From NCBI GenBank assembly GCA_903870275.1, contig CAIQCK010000029.1, positions 1 to 64,000 on the forward strand: a DNA stretch of 64,000 nt. Reading direction: 5' to 3'. Under the pieces are notes generated by a model. The model did not search any database and was not told the DNA's origin. It saw nothing but the letters and a program-made list of their open reading frames with translations. This DNA comes from an uncultured bacterium (lineage in GTDB: Bacteria; Verrucomicrobiota; Verrucomicrobiia; CAIQCK01). Shown here piece after piece: positions 23,225-33,195 of the stretch. A program made the translations under genes and the position numbers. Every line of letters starts with the position of its first letter. The stretch's first letter is position 1.

Positions 23225-24568
23225 TCAGTCGTTTTCGTTGGCTGCGGCTTCCACGGCCGGCGGCGCGGCGGCTTCCACAGCCGGCGGGTGGCCGAGGTTG
23301 GCGCGGAGCGTTTCCCTGGTGAGTTCCTTTTCCCAGCGGCTGATGACGACGGTGGCGACGCCGTTGCCAATGAGGTTGGTGACGGCGCGACACTCGCTCA
23401 TGAAACGGTCAATCCCCACCAGCAGCGCGAGCGATTCGATCGGCACGCTCGGCACCACCGCCAGCGTCGCCGCGAGCGTGACGAAGCCCGCGCCGGTGAC
23501 ACCGCTGGCGCCCTTGGAGGAAATCATGGCCACGAGCAGCAGGGTAATCTGGTGGCTCAGGTCGAGCGGCGTGTTGGTGGCCTGCGCGAGGAAGACGGCG
23601 GCCATGGTCATGTAGATGTTGGTGCCGTCGAGGTTGAAACTGTAGCCAGTCGGAATGACGAGGCCCACCGTGGCGTCGGCGCAGCCAAGCCGGCGCATTT
23701 TTTCAATCATGCCCGGCAACGCCGTCTCGGAGGAACTCGTGCCGATGGTCAGCAGCAATTCCTCCTTGATGTAGCCGAGATAGCGGATGATGGAAAACCC
23801 ATTATACCAGGCAATCGTGCCGAGCACGATGAGGACGAACAGGCCCGCTGTGACGTAGAAGCTCACCATCAGGGCAAGGAGGTGTTTGAGCGCGCCGAAG
23901 CCGTAGCTGCCGACAGTGAACCCCATCGCTCCGAGCGCGCCCAGCGGCGCAGCCCGGACAATGATGTGCATGATGCCGAAAAACACCCTCGTGACATATT
24001 CGATGCCGCGCAGCAGCGGCGGGCCATGCGGTCCCATGAAGCTGATAGCCGCGGCGGTCAGCGCCGCCACGAAAAGCACCTGCAACAGGTCGCCCGTCGC
24101 AAACGCGCCGAAGAAGGTGCTCGGAATGATGTTGAGCAGAAACTCGACGGTGTGCAGCCCGTGCGCGTTCGTTGCGTAGGCCTGGCCGACGCTGGGGTCG
24201 AGCGTCTTCGGGTCAATGTTGAAACCGGCGCCGGGCCGCAAAGAGTTCACCACCACGAGGCCGATGACGAGCGCGATGGTGGAGACGATTTCGAAATAGA
24301 CGACGGTCTTGACGCCGATGCGACCGAGCTTTTTCAGGTCGCGCATCGAGGCGATGCCGTGGACGACGGTGCAAAAAATGATCGGCGCGATGATCAGCTT
24401 GATGAGCTTGATAAAACCGTCGCCGAGCGGCTTGAGCGACTTGCCGAAGTCCGGGAACAGCCAGCCGATGACGATGCCCAGCGCGACCGCGATCAACACC
24501 TGCACGTAAAGGATGCCATACCACGCCTGCCGCGGCGCAGGATTTCGCTTGAGAACGGTATGACTCAC
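23225..24568 (-). CDS. C4-dicarboxylate/proton-sodium symporter (DAACS family, DctA-like)
   Basis: 447 residues from GTG 24568; a TTG 18 codons upstream is also possible, but DctA-like proteins begin close to the first helix. About eight membrane helices and two re-entrant loops are visible. Signatures are [28 protein letters not shown] (the serine-rich hairpin), [33 protein letters not shown], and [20 protein letters not shown] with the substrate-binding Arg/Asp/Asn. It imports succinate, malate, fumarate or aspartate with cations. The C-terminus is an odd [15 protein letters not shown] tail with a duplicated PPAVEAAA. It is convergent with the esterase and stands alone. Confidence 0.92.
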   Translation of the reverse strand: MSHTVLKRNPAPRQAWYGILYVQVLIAVALGIVIGWLFPDFGKSLKPLGDGFIKLIKLIIAPIIFCTVVHGIASMRDLKKLGRIGVKTVVYFEIVSTIALVIGLVVVNSLRPGAGFNIDPKTLDPSVGQAYATNAHGLHTVEFLLNIIPSTFFGAFATGDLLQVLFVAALTAAAISFMGPHGPPLLRGIEYVTRVFFGIMHIIVRAAPLGALGAMGFTVGSYGFGALKHLLALMVSFYVTAGLFVLIVLGTIAWYNGFSIIRYLGYIKEELLLTIGTSSSETALPGMIEKMRRLGCADATVGLVIPTGYSFNLDGTNIYMTMAAVFLAQATNTPLDLSHQITLLLVAMISSKGASGVTGAGFVTLAATLAVVPSVPIESLALLVGIDRFMSECRAVTNLIGNGVATVVISRWEKELTRETLRANLGHPPAVEAAAPPAVEAAANEND

Positions 24569-25594
24569 GATAATGACACGCGAAAAATTTAAGCTGACAA
24601 ACTGAAGACAGATTCTCCGCAACCGGCCGCGGAAGTCAACGCGTATCCCGACTGACGATGGGCCAAGTTGAGGGCATGGGGTGTTGCGACAACCACCGCT
24701 GGATCATGCCGGCGGCAGTTTCATGGGGAGCCTCGACCTTCCCTTCTTGGACGCGTCCCGGCGCCGCCATCTGAACGGTCACGCACCGGGCCGCGGAAAT
24801 AAGATAATTTCTCTTGACAAAATAGAGAATTTAGGTTACTCTACGCCCGACGATGACTGTCGAAATGTGAAACGCGAAAGGCACAGCAAAAAGCGGAATG
24901 GGGAAAGGCGAAAGGGCTTGGGCGGCGAAGCGGTGCGCGGAATTGCGCAGCCGATCCAGTTCGATCCGACCCAATCCGGGTAAATCCGACCGTATGAAAC
25001 CCGCACACTGCAATCTCACGATGGCGGGGGTGGCAAGGACAGACGAAAGGCTGTTTGCATTGTTTTACGTCCCAATTCCGCGCCCAAGTCCCGTTGCCGT
25101 AAACGGTTCTGCCGGCGGGAACGGACGTGCAAAACGAAGCCAAATGGTGGCCGCGTCCAAAACCGGAAAACATCGCTTTTCCAGAAGAATACGACTTTTC
25201 GATGTCATCCGACCTCCAGGAAAAAACTCTTTTTTTGCGAAACGAAGCCAAATGAGAACAGGCGAGAGCCGGCATCAACAGACTGCAATTCCGGGACTTG
25301 CATGAAAACCTTGTGGCGGCGGTTGACGGTGCCCGGAGCAAAACGAACCCAAATGAAGCCATGGAAAGAGCGTTCGGGGCGAGCGGCTGTGGCCACGGAG
25401 CCAAGTCCGCCCGAGACACGAGAGACGCGCGTTGCGGAAACGGTCCGGGTGAGAGCCGGGCTGAGGGGTTGCGGCGACAGCATGGACACGGCTGAACCTC
25501 ATCCGCAAACGCCCCGGAGTGACGCGACGGCTTGGGCGGCACGGGCCAAACGGAACTTGACGCTCCACGCTTCACGCTCCACCCTTTGCTTATC
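24569..25594. other. 1 kb intergenic field with dispersed repeats, no gene seen
   Basis: Frames are open on both strands but lack family motifs and start signals. Three copies of a repeat containing AACGAAGCCAAATG or AACGAACCCAAATG lie at 25131-25146, 25239-25255 and 25339-25356. Reverse-complement relatives sit at about 52211 and 52318. Short TCCGACCCAATCCGGG-type strings near 24965 resemble those at 52630-52670. Short ACGCTCCACGCTTCACG repeats lie directly before hypE. Confidence 0.65.
24814..24842 (+). promoter_or_regulatory. Candidate sigma-70 promoter
   Basis: TTGACA (24814-24819), a 17-base AT-rich spacer, then TACTCT (24837-24842), in an otherwise GC-rich genome. The next plus-strand gene, hypE, begins 750 bases downstream, so the promoter either gives a long leader or serves an unrecognised transcript. 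The -35 is perfect, but the -10 matches only three of six consensus bases. Confidence 0.35.
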
Positions 25595-26650
25595 ATGACG
25601 ACGCCCGAAAACTTTGCGCTCAGTTGTCCCGTTCCGATTTCGAATTATCCGCGGGTTTTGATGGCGCACGGCGGCGGCGGCAAGCTGATGCAGCAACTCA
25701 TCGAGAAGATGTTTGCGCCAGCGTTCAAAAACCCGCTCCTTGACCAGCAGCACGACGGCGCGGTTTTCGAACTGGACGGCAAAAAACTGGCGTTCACTAC
25801 CGACAGTTACGTCGTGCATCCCCTCTTCTTTCCCGGCGGCGACATCGGCGATCTCGCCATCAACGGCACCGTCAACGACCTCGCCATGTGCGGCGCGCGG
25901 CCGCTTTACCTCAGCGTCGGATTCATCCTTGAAGAAGGCCTGCCGATGGAATCGCTCTGGCGCGTCGTGCGCTCGATGCAGCGCGCCGCCGGGGCCGCCA
26001 GCGTGCAGATCGTCACCGGCGACACGAAGGTCGTGGACAAAGGCAAGGGCGACGGCATGTTCATCAACACCGCCGGCATCGGCGTCGTTGAGCACGACCT
26101 CGTCATTTCGCCGAAATCCGTGCGGCCCGGCGACGTCGTGCTGCTCAGCGGCGACATCGGCCGGCACGGCATCGCGATCATGGCCATGCGCGAGGGCTTG
26201 GAGTTCGAAAGCACCATCGAGAGCGATACCGCGCCCTTGGCCGGTATGGTGATGCAACTCATCGCCGCCGGCGTCGAGATTCACTGCCTGCGCGACATCA
26301 CGCGCGGCGGCATCGCCAGCACGTTCAACGAAATCGCGTCGGCGGCCGGCGTCAACATCGCCATGGACGAAGTGGCGATTCCCGTGCGCGAGGATGTGCG
26401 CGGCGCGTGCGAAATCCTCGGTTTCGACCCGCTTTACGTGGCCAACGAAGGCCGGTTTGCCGCGTTCATCGCGGCGAAGGACGCCGACCGCGCGCTGGCA
26501 ATAATGCGCGCCCATCCGCTCGGCCGGGAGGCTACCGTCATCGGCGGCGTCCTCGCCGAGCCGGCTGGCTTGCTGACCCTCAAGAGCCATATTGGCGCAA
26601 CACGGATCGTGGACATGCTCAGCGGCGAGCAATTGCCTCGGATTTGCTGA
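25595..26650 (+). CDS. hypE: Hydrogenase maturation protein HypE (carbamoyl dehydratase)
   Basis: 351 residues. The N-terminal PurM/AIR-synthase-type ATP domain starts with [13 protein letters not shown] and includes [33 protein letters not shown]. The protein ends PRIC, the C-terminal Cys that carries the thiocarbamate. HypE with HypF turns carbamoyl phosphate into the CN ligands of the NiFe centre. ATG 25595 is chosen by homology. It lies 160 bases before hoxE and serves the hydrogenase encoded next. SelD, a relative, was considered, but the C-terminal PRIC and the HGGGGK start fix the call as HypE. hypB, C, D and F are not in the window. Confidence 0.95.
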   Translation: MTTPENFALSCPVPISNYPRVLMAHGGGGKLMQQLIEKMFAPAFKNPLLDQQHDGAVFELDGKKLAFTTDSYVVHPLFFPGGDIGDLAINGTVNDLAMCGARPLYLSVGFILEEGLPMESLWRVVRSMQRAAGAASVQIVTGDTKVVDKGKGDGMFINTAGIGVVEHDLVISPKSVRPGDVVLLSGDIGRHGIAIMAMREGLEFESTIESDTAPLAGMVMQLIAAGVEIHCLRDITRGGIASTFNEIASAAGVNIAMDEVAIPVREDVRGACEILGFDPLYVANEGRFAAFIAAKDADRALAIMRAHPLGREATVIGGVLAEPAGLLTLKSHIGATRIVDMLSGEQLPRIC

Positions 26651-26811
26651 GTTAGGACACTCGGCGGGGGACAACGGCCATCCAATGGCGCAACGCGCGC
26701 AAAGCAATGGCCAACTCTAGCGTAGTCCGGTTCCGAGAGTTACCTTAGCCTTCACTGTTTCAGCTGTGGCGCTTTTCGGGCGCTGCAAGTGTTGAAATTT
26801 AGGAGAATGAC

Positions 26812-27312
26812 ATGGTTATGAATTTAACAAAGCCGGCGCTGCCGTCCGACGACCGGCGCTGGAAGATCGTCAACGCAACGATGCGCCGACACGGGTATTC
26901 GCCCCACTCGCTCATCGAGGCACTGCACACGGTGCAGGAAATTTTCGGCTACCTCGACACTGTCGCCTTGAAATACGTGGCGGTCTCACTGCACGTGCCG
27001 CTCAGCAAGGTCTATGGCGTCGCGACGTTCTACAACTTTTTCACGCTCAAGCCGCAGGGCGAGCACACCTGCGTTGTCTGCATGGGCACGGCGTGCTACA
27101 TCAAGGGCGCACCGCAGATCCTGGAGGCGATCGAAAGCATCGTCAAAATCCAGCCCGGCGAGACGACCCCGGACCGCAAGGTTTCCCTGGTCTCCGCCCG
27201 CTGTTTCGGGTCGTGCGGGCTGGCGCCGGCGGTGGTGTTTGACGGCGAGGTCGCCGCAAAGGTCACGCCCGCGGCCGCCACGGAAAAGATTCGGAGGTGG
27301 ATGCAATCATGA
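26812..27312 (+). CDS. hoxE: NAD-linked [NiFe] hydrogenase diaphorase subunit HoxE (NuoE-like, 2Fe-2S)
   Basis: 166 residues with AGGAG six bases upstream of ATG 26812. NuoE-type thioredoxin-like fold: [27 protein letters not shown], then the [2Fe-2S] ligands in [11 protein letters not shown] and [13 protein letters not shown]. HoxE is the small electron-transfer subunit of five-subunit group 3d bidirectional hydrogenases, helping connect HoxFU to other carriers. The stop overlaps the hoxF start (ATGA). The first gene of the structural operon. Confidence 0.93.
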   Translation: MVMNLTKPALPSDDRRWKIVNATMRRHGYSPHSLIEALHTVQEIFGYLDTVALKYVAVSLHVPLSKVYGVATFYNFFTLKPQGEHTCVVCMGTACYIKGAPQILEAIESIVKIQPGETTPDRKVSLVSARCFGSCGLAPAVVFDGEVAAKVTPAAATEKIRRWMQS

Positions 27313-28958
27313 CACCAGAAGAACTGCACAAAGTCGCCGAGACCGAACTGGAATCGCGGCAACAAATCGATCACACGCTGTGCGTTTGCACGGCCGCCGG
27401 TTGCGTTTCCACGCATTCGGACAAGGTCAAGGAAGCGCTCGAAAAAGAGATCGAGAAGCACGGCCTCAAGGAAAAATGCAAGGTCAAGGGCGTCGGCTGC
27501 ATGGGCCTTTGCATGGCGGGGCCGCTGGTGTCGGTGGAGCGGACGGGCGCGCTTTACCAGATGGTGAAGGCGGAAGACGCGGCGGCCATCGTTGAAAACC
27601 TCGGCAAACCGCCGGTGCAACGCCTCCTGTGCGACACCGCGCAGCCGTTCTTCTCGCGGCAGAAGAAGATTGTGCTGGAAAATTCCGGCGTCGTGGACGC
27701 CGAGCGCATCGAGGAATACATCGCCGCCAAGGGTTACGAGGCATTGCTGGAGGCGCTGACCTCGATGAACCCGGCGCAGGTGATCGAGCAGGTCACCAAG
27801 AGCGGCTTGCGCGGGCGCGGCGGCGCGGGATTTCCGACGGGGCTGAAATGGGGCACCGTCGCGAAGGCGCGCGGCGACCGCAAGTTCGTCATTTGCAACG
27901 CCGACGAGGGCGACCCCGGCGCGTTCATGGACCGCAGCGTGCTGGAGAGCGATCCGCATCGCGTGCTGGAAGGCATGGCCGTCGGTGGCTACGCGGTCGG
28001 CGCCAGCCAGGGCTACATCTACGTCCGCGCGGAGTATCCGCTGGCGGTGAAGCGGCTCAAGGACGCCATCAAACAGGCGGAGCGGCTCGGACTGCTCGGC
28101 CACAGCATTTTCGGCACGACGTTCAGCTTCAACATCGAGGTCCGCCTCGGCGCGGGCGCGTTCGTCTGCGGCGAGGAAACGGCGCTCATCGCCTCCGTCG
28201 AAGGCAAGCGCGGCCAGCCGCGTCCGCGTCCGCCGTTCCCGGCCGAGCGCGGCTTGTGGAACAGCCCGACGCTGATCAACAACGTCGAGACGTTCGCGAA
28301 CATCCCGCCGATCATCCGCAACGGCGGCGAGTGGTTTGCCGGCATCGGCACCGAGAAAGGCAAGGGCACGAAGGTGTTTGCGCTCGCGGGCCGCGTGAAT
28401 AACACCGGCCTCATCGAGGTGCCGATGGGCGTCACGCTGCGCGAGATCATCTTCGACATCGGCGGCGGCATTCCCGACGGCAAGAAGTTCAAGGCCGTGC
28501 AGACCGGCGGCCCCTCCGGCGGTTGCATCCCGGAGCAGTTCCTCGACATGCCGGTGGACTACGAATCGCTGGCGAAGGCCGGCTCGATCATGGGCAGCGG
28601 CGGCATGATCGTGATGGACGAAACCTCGTGCATGGTGGACGTGGCGAAGTTTTTCATGGAGTTCTGCATGACTGAGAGCTGTGGCAAGTGCGTGCCGTGC
28701 CGCGTGGGCACCAAACAGATGTACCAATTGCTGTGCAAGATCAGCGACGGCACCGCGACGGCGGCGGACCAGGTGATGCTGGAGGAGTTGTGCGACGTCG
28801 TCAAAAACACCAGCCTCTGCGGCCTCGGCATGACCGCGCCGAATCCGGTGCTCAGCACGCTGCGTTACTTCCGCGACGAGTTTATGGCGCACATCCACGA
28901 CCGGCGCTGCCCCGCCGGCGTCTGCAAAATCGGAAAGGAGCAGGTGGCGACCGTATGA
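27309..28958 (+). CDS. hoxF: NAD-linked hydrogenase diaphorase subunit HoxF (NADH/FMN/Fe-S)
   Basis: 549 residues. An N-terminal 2Fe-2S thioredoxin-like domain ([22 protein letters not shown]; 1-100) precedes the NuoF core: [14 protein letters not shown] (NADH glycine-rich loop, ~176), [14 protein letters not shown] (FMN), [21 protein letters not shown]. The N3-type 4Fe-4S motif follows: [13 protein letters not shown] with NTSLCGLG. It is the site where NAD+ is reduced or NADH oxidised. The ATG at 27309 overlaps the hoxE stop; an ATG four codons earlier is possible. Confidence 0.96.
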   Translation: MTPEELHKVAETELESRQQIDHTLCVCTAAGCVSTHSDKVKEALEKEIEKHGLKEKCKVKGVGCMGLCMAGPLVSVERTGALYQMVKAEDAAAIVENLGKPPVQRLLCDTAQPFFSRQKKIVLENSGVVDAERIEEYIAAKGYEALLEALTSMNPAQVIEQVTKSGLRGRGGAGFPTGLKWGTVAKARGDRKFVICNADEGDPGAFMDRSVLESDPHRVLEGMAVGGYAVGASQGYIYVRAEYPLAVKRLKDAIKQAERLGLLGHSIFGTTFSFNIEVRLGAGAFVCGEETALIASVEGKRGQPRPRPPFPAERGLWNSPTLINNVETFANIPPIIRNGGEWFAGIGTEKGKGTKVFALAGRVNNTGLIEVPMGVTLREIIFDIGGGIPDGKKFKAVQTGGPSGGCIPEQFLDMPVDYESLAKAGSIMGSGGMIVMDETSCMVDVAKFFMEFCMTESCGKCVPCRVGTKQMYQLLCKISDGTATAADQVMLEELCDVVKNTSLCGLGMTAPNPVLSTLRYFRDEFMAHIHDRRCPAGVCKIGKEQVATV

Positions 28959-29683
28959 ACCCTTCAGCTCAAAAAACGCTCAGCGTCAAGACGCTGCAAA
29001 TAGACGGCAAGGACGTGTCCGCGCGCGAGGACCAGACGATCCTCGACGTGGCGCGCGAGAACGGCATATTCATCCCGACGCTGTGCAACCTCGACGGCCT
29101 GACGCCCATCGGCGCGTGCCGCATTTGCCTCGTCGAAGTCAAGGGCGCGCGGCGGCTGCTGCCGGCGTGCATCACACAGGTCCAGGACAACATGGAGGTG
29201 TTCACCAACTCCGAGACGCTGGTGAAATACCGGAAGATGATCCTGGAACTGCTCTTCGCCGAACGCAACCACGTCTGCTCGGTCTGCGTGGCCAACGGTC
29301 ACTGCGAACTGCAAAGCATGGCGCAGAAGCTCGGCGTGGATCACATCCGCTATCCGTATCTTTACCCAAAACTATCGGTGGACGCTTCGCACGACCGGTT
29401 CGCCGCGGATCACAACCGCTGCATCCTCTGCCAGCGCTGCGTGCGCGTTTGCGACGAGATTGAGGGCGCGCACACGTGGGACACGATGGGCCGCGGCACG
29501 TCGGCGCAGGTGATCACGGATTTGAACCAGCCGTGGGGCACATCGGAAACCTGCACCAGTTGCGGCAAGTGCGTGCAGGTCTGCCCGACCGGCACGTTGT
29601 TCGAGAAGGGCCGCGCGTCGGGAGAGATGACCAAGCGCGAGTTTCTGCCCTACCTGACTTTGATGCGAGAGGAGCGAGAATGA
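28955..29683 (+). CDS. hoxU: NAD-linked hydrogenase diaphorase subunit HoxU (Fe-S electron relay)
   Basis: 242 residues, matching the short NuoG-like HoxU. Seen in order: a plant-type ferredoxin motif [21 protein letters not shown] plus a later Cys in LLPAC; a second cluster region [16 protein letters not shown]; two 4Fe-4S motifs, [11 protein letters not shown] and [17 protein letters not shown]. It wires HoxF to the hydrogenase module. AAAGGAG precedes the start. The ATG overlaps the hoxF stop (ATGA), and the gene's own stop overlaps hoxY. Confidence 0.95.
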   Translation: MNPSAQKTLSVKTLQIDGKDVSAREDQTILDVARENGIFIPTLCNLDGLTPIGACRICLVEVKGARRLLPACITQVQDNMEVFTNSETLVKYRKMILELLFAERNHVCSVCVANGHCELQSMAQKLGVDHIRYPYLYPKLSVDASHDRFAADHNRCILCQRCVRVCDEIEGAHTWDTMGRGTSAQVITDLNQPWGTSETCTSCGKCVQVCPTGTLFEKGRASGEMTKREFLPYLTLMREERE

Positions 29684-30213
29684 GCAAAGCACGAATCGCA
29701 ACGATTTGGCTGGACGGGTGTTCCGGCTGCCACATGTCCTTCCTGGACATTGACGAACGGTTGATCGAACTGGCCGACAAGATCGAGCTGGTTTACAGCC
29801 CGCTGGTGGACGCGAAGGAATATCCGGAGAACGTGGACGTGGTTCTCTGCGAAGGCGCCGTCAGCAACGAGGACGACCTGAAAAAAATCCTGAAAGTCCG
29901 CGCGCGCACCAAAATCCTGGTGTCGCTCGGCGACTGCGCGGTGAACTCCAACGTTCCCAGCATGCGCAATCCGTTCGGCGTCGAGGCCGTCTGCCACCGC
30001 GCCTACATCGAGAACGCGCAACTCAACCAGCAGATTCCCAATCAGGTCATTCCGCAGTTGCTCAAGCGCGCGCGGCCGATCCACGAATGCGTCAAGGTGG
30101 ACGTGTTCGTGCCGGGCTGCCCGCCGTCGGCTGACAGCATTTATTACGTCGTGAGCGAACTTTTGGCGGGGCGGATGCCCGACACCGCCTCCAAGACGCG
30201 GTTCGGTGCTTAG
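29680..30213 (+). CDS. hoxY: [NiFe] hydrogenase small subunit HoxY
   Basis: 177 residues, the short single-cluster small subunit of group 3d enzymes. Proximal 4Fe-4S ligands are visible in [26 protein letters not shown] and [11 protein letters not shown]. There is no twin-arginine leader and no medial/distal cluster domain, so the enzyme is cytoplasmic. The start overlaps hoxU (ATGA); GAGGAGCGAG is upstream. hoxH follows nine bases after the stop. Confidence 0.95.
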   Translation: MSKARIATIWLDGCSGCHMSFLDIDERLIELADKIELVYSPLVDAKEYPENVDVVLCEGAVSNEDDLKKILKVRARTKILVSLGDCAVNSNVPSMRNPFGVEAVCHRAYIENAQLNQQIPNQVIPQLLKRARPIHECVKVDVFVPGCPPSADSIYYVVSELLAGRMPDTASKTRFGA

Positions 30214-30222
30214 GAGAATTTT

Positions 30223-31665
30223 ATGGGCAAACAGATTGTCATTGATCCGGTTACGCGCATCGAGGGCCACTCGAAGATCACCATCTTTCTCGACGACAAG
30301 GGCGAGGTGCAGGATGCGCAGTTCCACGTCACGCAGTTCCGCGGGTTCGAGAAGTTCGCCGAGGGCCGGCCGTTCACCGAAATGCCCGCGCTCACCGCGC
30401 GCACCTGCGGCATCTGCCCGGTCAGCCACCTGATGGCGGCGGCGAAGGCCTGCGACGCGCTGATGGCCGTGCAGATTCCGCGCACGGCGGAGAACCTGCG
30501 CCGCATCATGAACCTCGCGCAAATCGTCCAGTCGCACGCGCTGAGTTTCTTCCACTTGAGTTCGCCCGACCTGTTGCTCGGCATGGACAGCGATCCGGCC
30601 AAGCGCAACATCTTTGGCGTCCTGGCGCAGCAGCCGCAGATGGCGCGCGACGGCGTCGCGTTACGCAAGTTCGGCCAGCAGATCATCGAGATGCTCGGCG
30701 GCAAACGCATCCACCCCGCGTGGGTCGTCGCCGGCGGCGTCGCCGAGCCGCTCTCGGCTGAGAAGCGCGACAAAATCATCGCGATGATTCCCGACGCGAT
30801 GGCCATCATCCAGCGCACGCTCGACTGGTATAAAACCGCGTTCGAACAGTTCCGCACCGAGATCCGCACGTTCGGCAATTTCCCCAGCATGTTCATGGGC
30901 CTCGTCACACCGCACGAGGAAGACGAGCACAACGCGCTGTTGGAGCACTACGACGGCGTGCTGCGCTTCATTGACGCCAGCGGCAACGTCGTCCTCGACA
31001 ACGTGGACCCGGCGCGTTATCTCGACCACATCGCCGAGGCGGTAGAGCCGTTCTCGTATCTCAAGTCTCCCTACTTCAAATCGCTCGGCTACCCGAACGG
31101 CATCTACCGCGTCGGCCCGCTGGCGCGGCTGAATATCATTGACCGCCCCGGCACACCGAAGGCCGACCAGGAGTGGACCGAGTTCCGCGCATTGCGGCGC
31201 GGCGTCATCCTGAGCTCCTTCCATCAGCACTATGCGCGGCTCGTGGAAATCCTTTACGGCATCGAGAAAATCGAGCAGCTCCTCAACGAACCGAACATCC
31301 TCAGCAAACACGTCCGCGCCTTTGCCCGGCCGAACAAGCATGAGGGCGTCGGCGTCTCCGAGGCCCCGCGCGGCACGCTCATGCACCACTACAAGATTGA
31401 TGAGAACGGTCTCATCACGTGGGTGAACATGATCATTGCCACCGGCCACAACAACCTCGCCATGAACCGCGGTGTCGCGCAGGTGGCCAAGCACTACGTC
31501 AAAGGCAGCAAGCTCAAGGAAGGCGCGCTCAACCGCGTCGAGGCTGTCATCCGCTGCTTCGACCCGTGCCTGAGCTGCTCCACGCACGCCCTCGGCCAGA
31601 TGCCGTTGCGCATCGAGCTGCTCGGCCCCGGCAACGAACTTCTCGACCAAGTCCAGCGCGGTTGA
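30223..31665 (+). CDS. hoxH: [NiFe] hydrogenase large subunit HoxH
   Basis: 480 residues. The Ni-Fe site is complete: L1 motif [10 protein letters not shown] (C62, C65) and L2 motif DPCLSCSTH (C449, C452, H455). All four nickel ligands are cysteine, so it is not a NiFeSe enzyme. A 25-residue peptide remains after H455 ([13 protein letters not shown] and on) and must be removed by a maturation endopeptidase; such a gene lies at 34663. [10 protein letters not shown] at the start is the family signature. TAGGAG precedes the ATG. Together hoxEFUYH form a reversible NAD(H)-linked H2 enzyme. Confidence 0.97.
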   Translation: MGKQIVIDPVTRIEGHSKITIFLDDKGEVQDAQFHVTQFRGFEKFAEGRPFTEMPALTARTCGICPVSHLMAAAKACDALMAVQIPRTAENLRRIMNLAQIVQSHALSFFHLSSPDLLLGMDSDPAKRNIFGVLAQQPQMARDGVALRKFGQQIIEMLGGKRIHPAWVVAGGVAEPLSAEKRDKIIAMIPDAMAIIQRTLDWYKTAFEQFRTEIRTFGNFPSMFMGLVTPHEEDEHNALLEHYDGVLRFIDASGNVVLDNVDPARYLDHIAEAVEPFSYLKSPYFKSLGYPNGIYRVGPLARLNIIDRPGTPKADQEWTEFRALRRGVILSSFHQHYARLVEILYGIEKIEQLLNEPNILSKHVRAFARPNKHEGVGVSEAPRGTLMHHYKIDENGLITWVNMIIATGHNNLAMNRGVAQVAKHYVKGSKLKEGALNRVEAVIRCFDPCLSCSTHALGQMPLRIELLGPGNELLDQVQRG

Positions 31666-31702
31666 TTGTTCAAGCCTCGGTGCTTCTCGGCGTCCTCGGC
31701 GT

Positions 31703-31736
31703 CTCTGCGTTGAAATAGCGGCAACTAAACGCAGAG
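31703..31736. repeat. Inverted repeat downstream of hoxH
   Basis: CTCTGCGTT (31703-31711) and AACGCAGAG (31728-31736) form a 9-bp stem with a 16-base loop. No T-run follows on the plus strand, so it is a weak terminator at best. A relative of the AACGCAGAG string occurs before the esterase at about 22280. Confidence 0.5.
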
Positions 31737-31895
31737 GCGCAGAGGGGCGCAGGAAATCTCGAAGGACGAATCAAAGCGTCGGGGGCAACCGATCCCGTCG
31801 TCAGAGGCGAAACCAGAATCCCACCAAGGGGCTTTGTGCTTGTAATGCGTGCGCCGAGGTTCAGGCTACAAGCGAAGTTCCAAGGAGCTTCGGAG

Positions 31896-32990
31896 ATGAA
31901 CACAATGACCGTAACGACTGAACACCCGAAGTTCGACGCGGGAGGATTTTCCACCGATGCCCTCTGGCTGCCGTCCTCCTTCGGTGGCGCAACATCAAAA
32001 TTCCTATCCTTGGTATTGATCTCCGTGGCGGTTTGTCTGGTCATGGGCGTTTCGTCAGTCCATGCCGCATCGCCGTTTACAATCATTGGCGTGCCGGATA
32101 TAGAGAACGAGACTCAGGATTACCCGGTCATGCTGCAAAGCCAGGTCGACTGGATCGTCAACAACCGCGCGTCCCAAAACATCGCCTTCGTGGCCCAGCA
32201 GGGCGATCTGACCAGTCTCCCCACCACCGATCAATTTTCCACCGCCAGCAACAAACTGTTTCAGATCTCCTCCAGCGCCCCCGGGCTGCCTTGGGGCGTC
32301 CTGCCGGGCAACCACGATTTCGACCGCGTCAACTATATCAATGCCTTCGGTCCATCGAAATTTGCGGGCCAAAGCTGGTATGGCGGAGCATACAATGACA
32401 GCTCCTATCAGACGTTTGCCGCCGGCGGGCGGAACTACCTGATGATCGACGTGGAATACAATCCCTCGGTATCCGTATTGGACTGGGCTCAGAGCGTCAT
32501 CACGGCCAATCCCGGCATTCCAACCATTATCAACACCCACGACTACCTCAACAGCACTGGCGGCCGAAGCAGCATGGGCGACTTGATTTTCAGCGGAGCG
32601 CTGACGGGCAACCCCGACGGCCTGGTCTACGGCAATTCGCAGGTGTTCATGGTGTTGTGCGGGCATAATTTTTCCTCACCTTGGAACCAAACTTCGATCG
32701 ACAAAGCCGGGCAGCCGGTTTTCGAGAACCTGGCCGACTATCAAAATACAAACTCCGGAGATGGCTACCTGCGGCTCTATCAGTTTGACGAGACCAACTC
32801 GGTAATCCATGTCTCGACCTATTCGCCCTACGACGCGACGACTCCTTACCTGACCGATTCGCTCAATCAGTTCGATATCAGCATGGATTTTAACGCCCGG
32901 TTGGGAGTTGTACCCGAGCCGACCATCCTGTGCCTGCTGGCCGTTGGCGGCGTGGCGCTGCTGATGCGTCGACGAAAAGTGGTTGGATAA
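31896..32990 (+). CDS. PEP-CTERM-sorted metallophosphoesterase-like protein
   Basis: 364 residues from ATG 31896, with AAGGAG upstream. The hydrophobic secretion segment FLSLVLISVAVCLVMGVSSVHA sits unusually deep, at about 35-56. The calcineurin-like fold is shown by QQGDLTS, PGNHDF, NTHDYL and CGHNF. The first motif is only VPDIEN rather than D-x-H, so the dinuclear site may be altered. The end is a textbook PEP-CTERM tripartite tail: VPEP, a 17-residue hydrophobic helix, RRRKVVG. Such proteins are exported and processed by an exosortase, usually in exopolysaccharide-making bacteria. It interrupts the hydrogenase locus but has no visible link to it. Confidence 0.85.
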   Translation: MNTMTVTTEHPKFDAGGFSTDALWLPSSFGGATSKFLSLVLISVAVCLVMGVSSVHAASPFTIIGVPDIENETQDYPVMLQSQVDWIVNNRASQNIAFVAQQGDLTSLPTTDQFSTASNKLFQISSSAPGLPWGVLPGNHDFDRVNYINAFGPSKFAGQSWYGGAYNDSSYQTFAAGGRNYLMIDVEYNPSVSVLDWAQSVITANPGIPTIINTHDYLNSTGGRSSMGDLIFSGALTGNPDGLVYGNSQVFMVLCGHNFSSPWNQTSIDKAGQPVFENLADYQNTNSGDGYLRLYQFDETNSVIHVSTYSPYDATTPYLTDSLNQFDISMDFNARLGVVPEPTILCLLAVGGVALLMRRRKVVG

Positions 32991-33114
32991 ACAGTGAATG
33001 GAAATGCAATGTCCCCGGCGCGACGAAGGAATCAACGCGGCGGGGCGGGCCGGCTCCCGGCGCTCATGCGTTCCGTCAGCCGGTCGTGGGCGCCTGCCCG
33101 ACGATGCCGGAAAA

Positions 33115-33189
33115 GGTGGAGCGCGTTCCCTGAACGCGCTCGTCTTTCGCGAAGAGTACGGCAACCGCGTTCGGAGAACGCGGTCCACC
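33115..33189. repeat. REP-like palindromic element
   Basis: Arms at 33115-33138 and 33166-33189 are reverse complements over 24 bases with about three mismatches; each holds a GCGTT...AACGC core. It lies between the convergent PEP-CTERM and radical SAM genes. Confidence 0.8.
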
Positions 33190-33195
33190 TGCCGG

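Noticed and set aside
24841-25596. A 251-codon minus-strand frame in the gap before hypE
   Set aside because: Low-complexity Arg/Pro/Ser-rich sequence, no ribosome-binding site, overlaps dispersed repeats.
25595-26650. SelD (selenophosphate synthetase), which would support the selenoprotein
   Set aside because: The C-terminal PRIC, HGGGGK start and the hox context identify HypE; no SelD Cys/Sec-lysine motif is seen.
30223-31665. Selenocysteine in the hydrogenase large subunit
   Set aside because: The frame is uninterrupted and all four nickel ligands are encoded as Cys.
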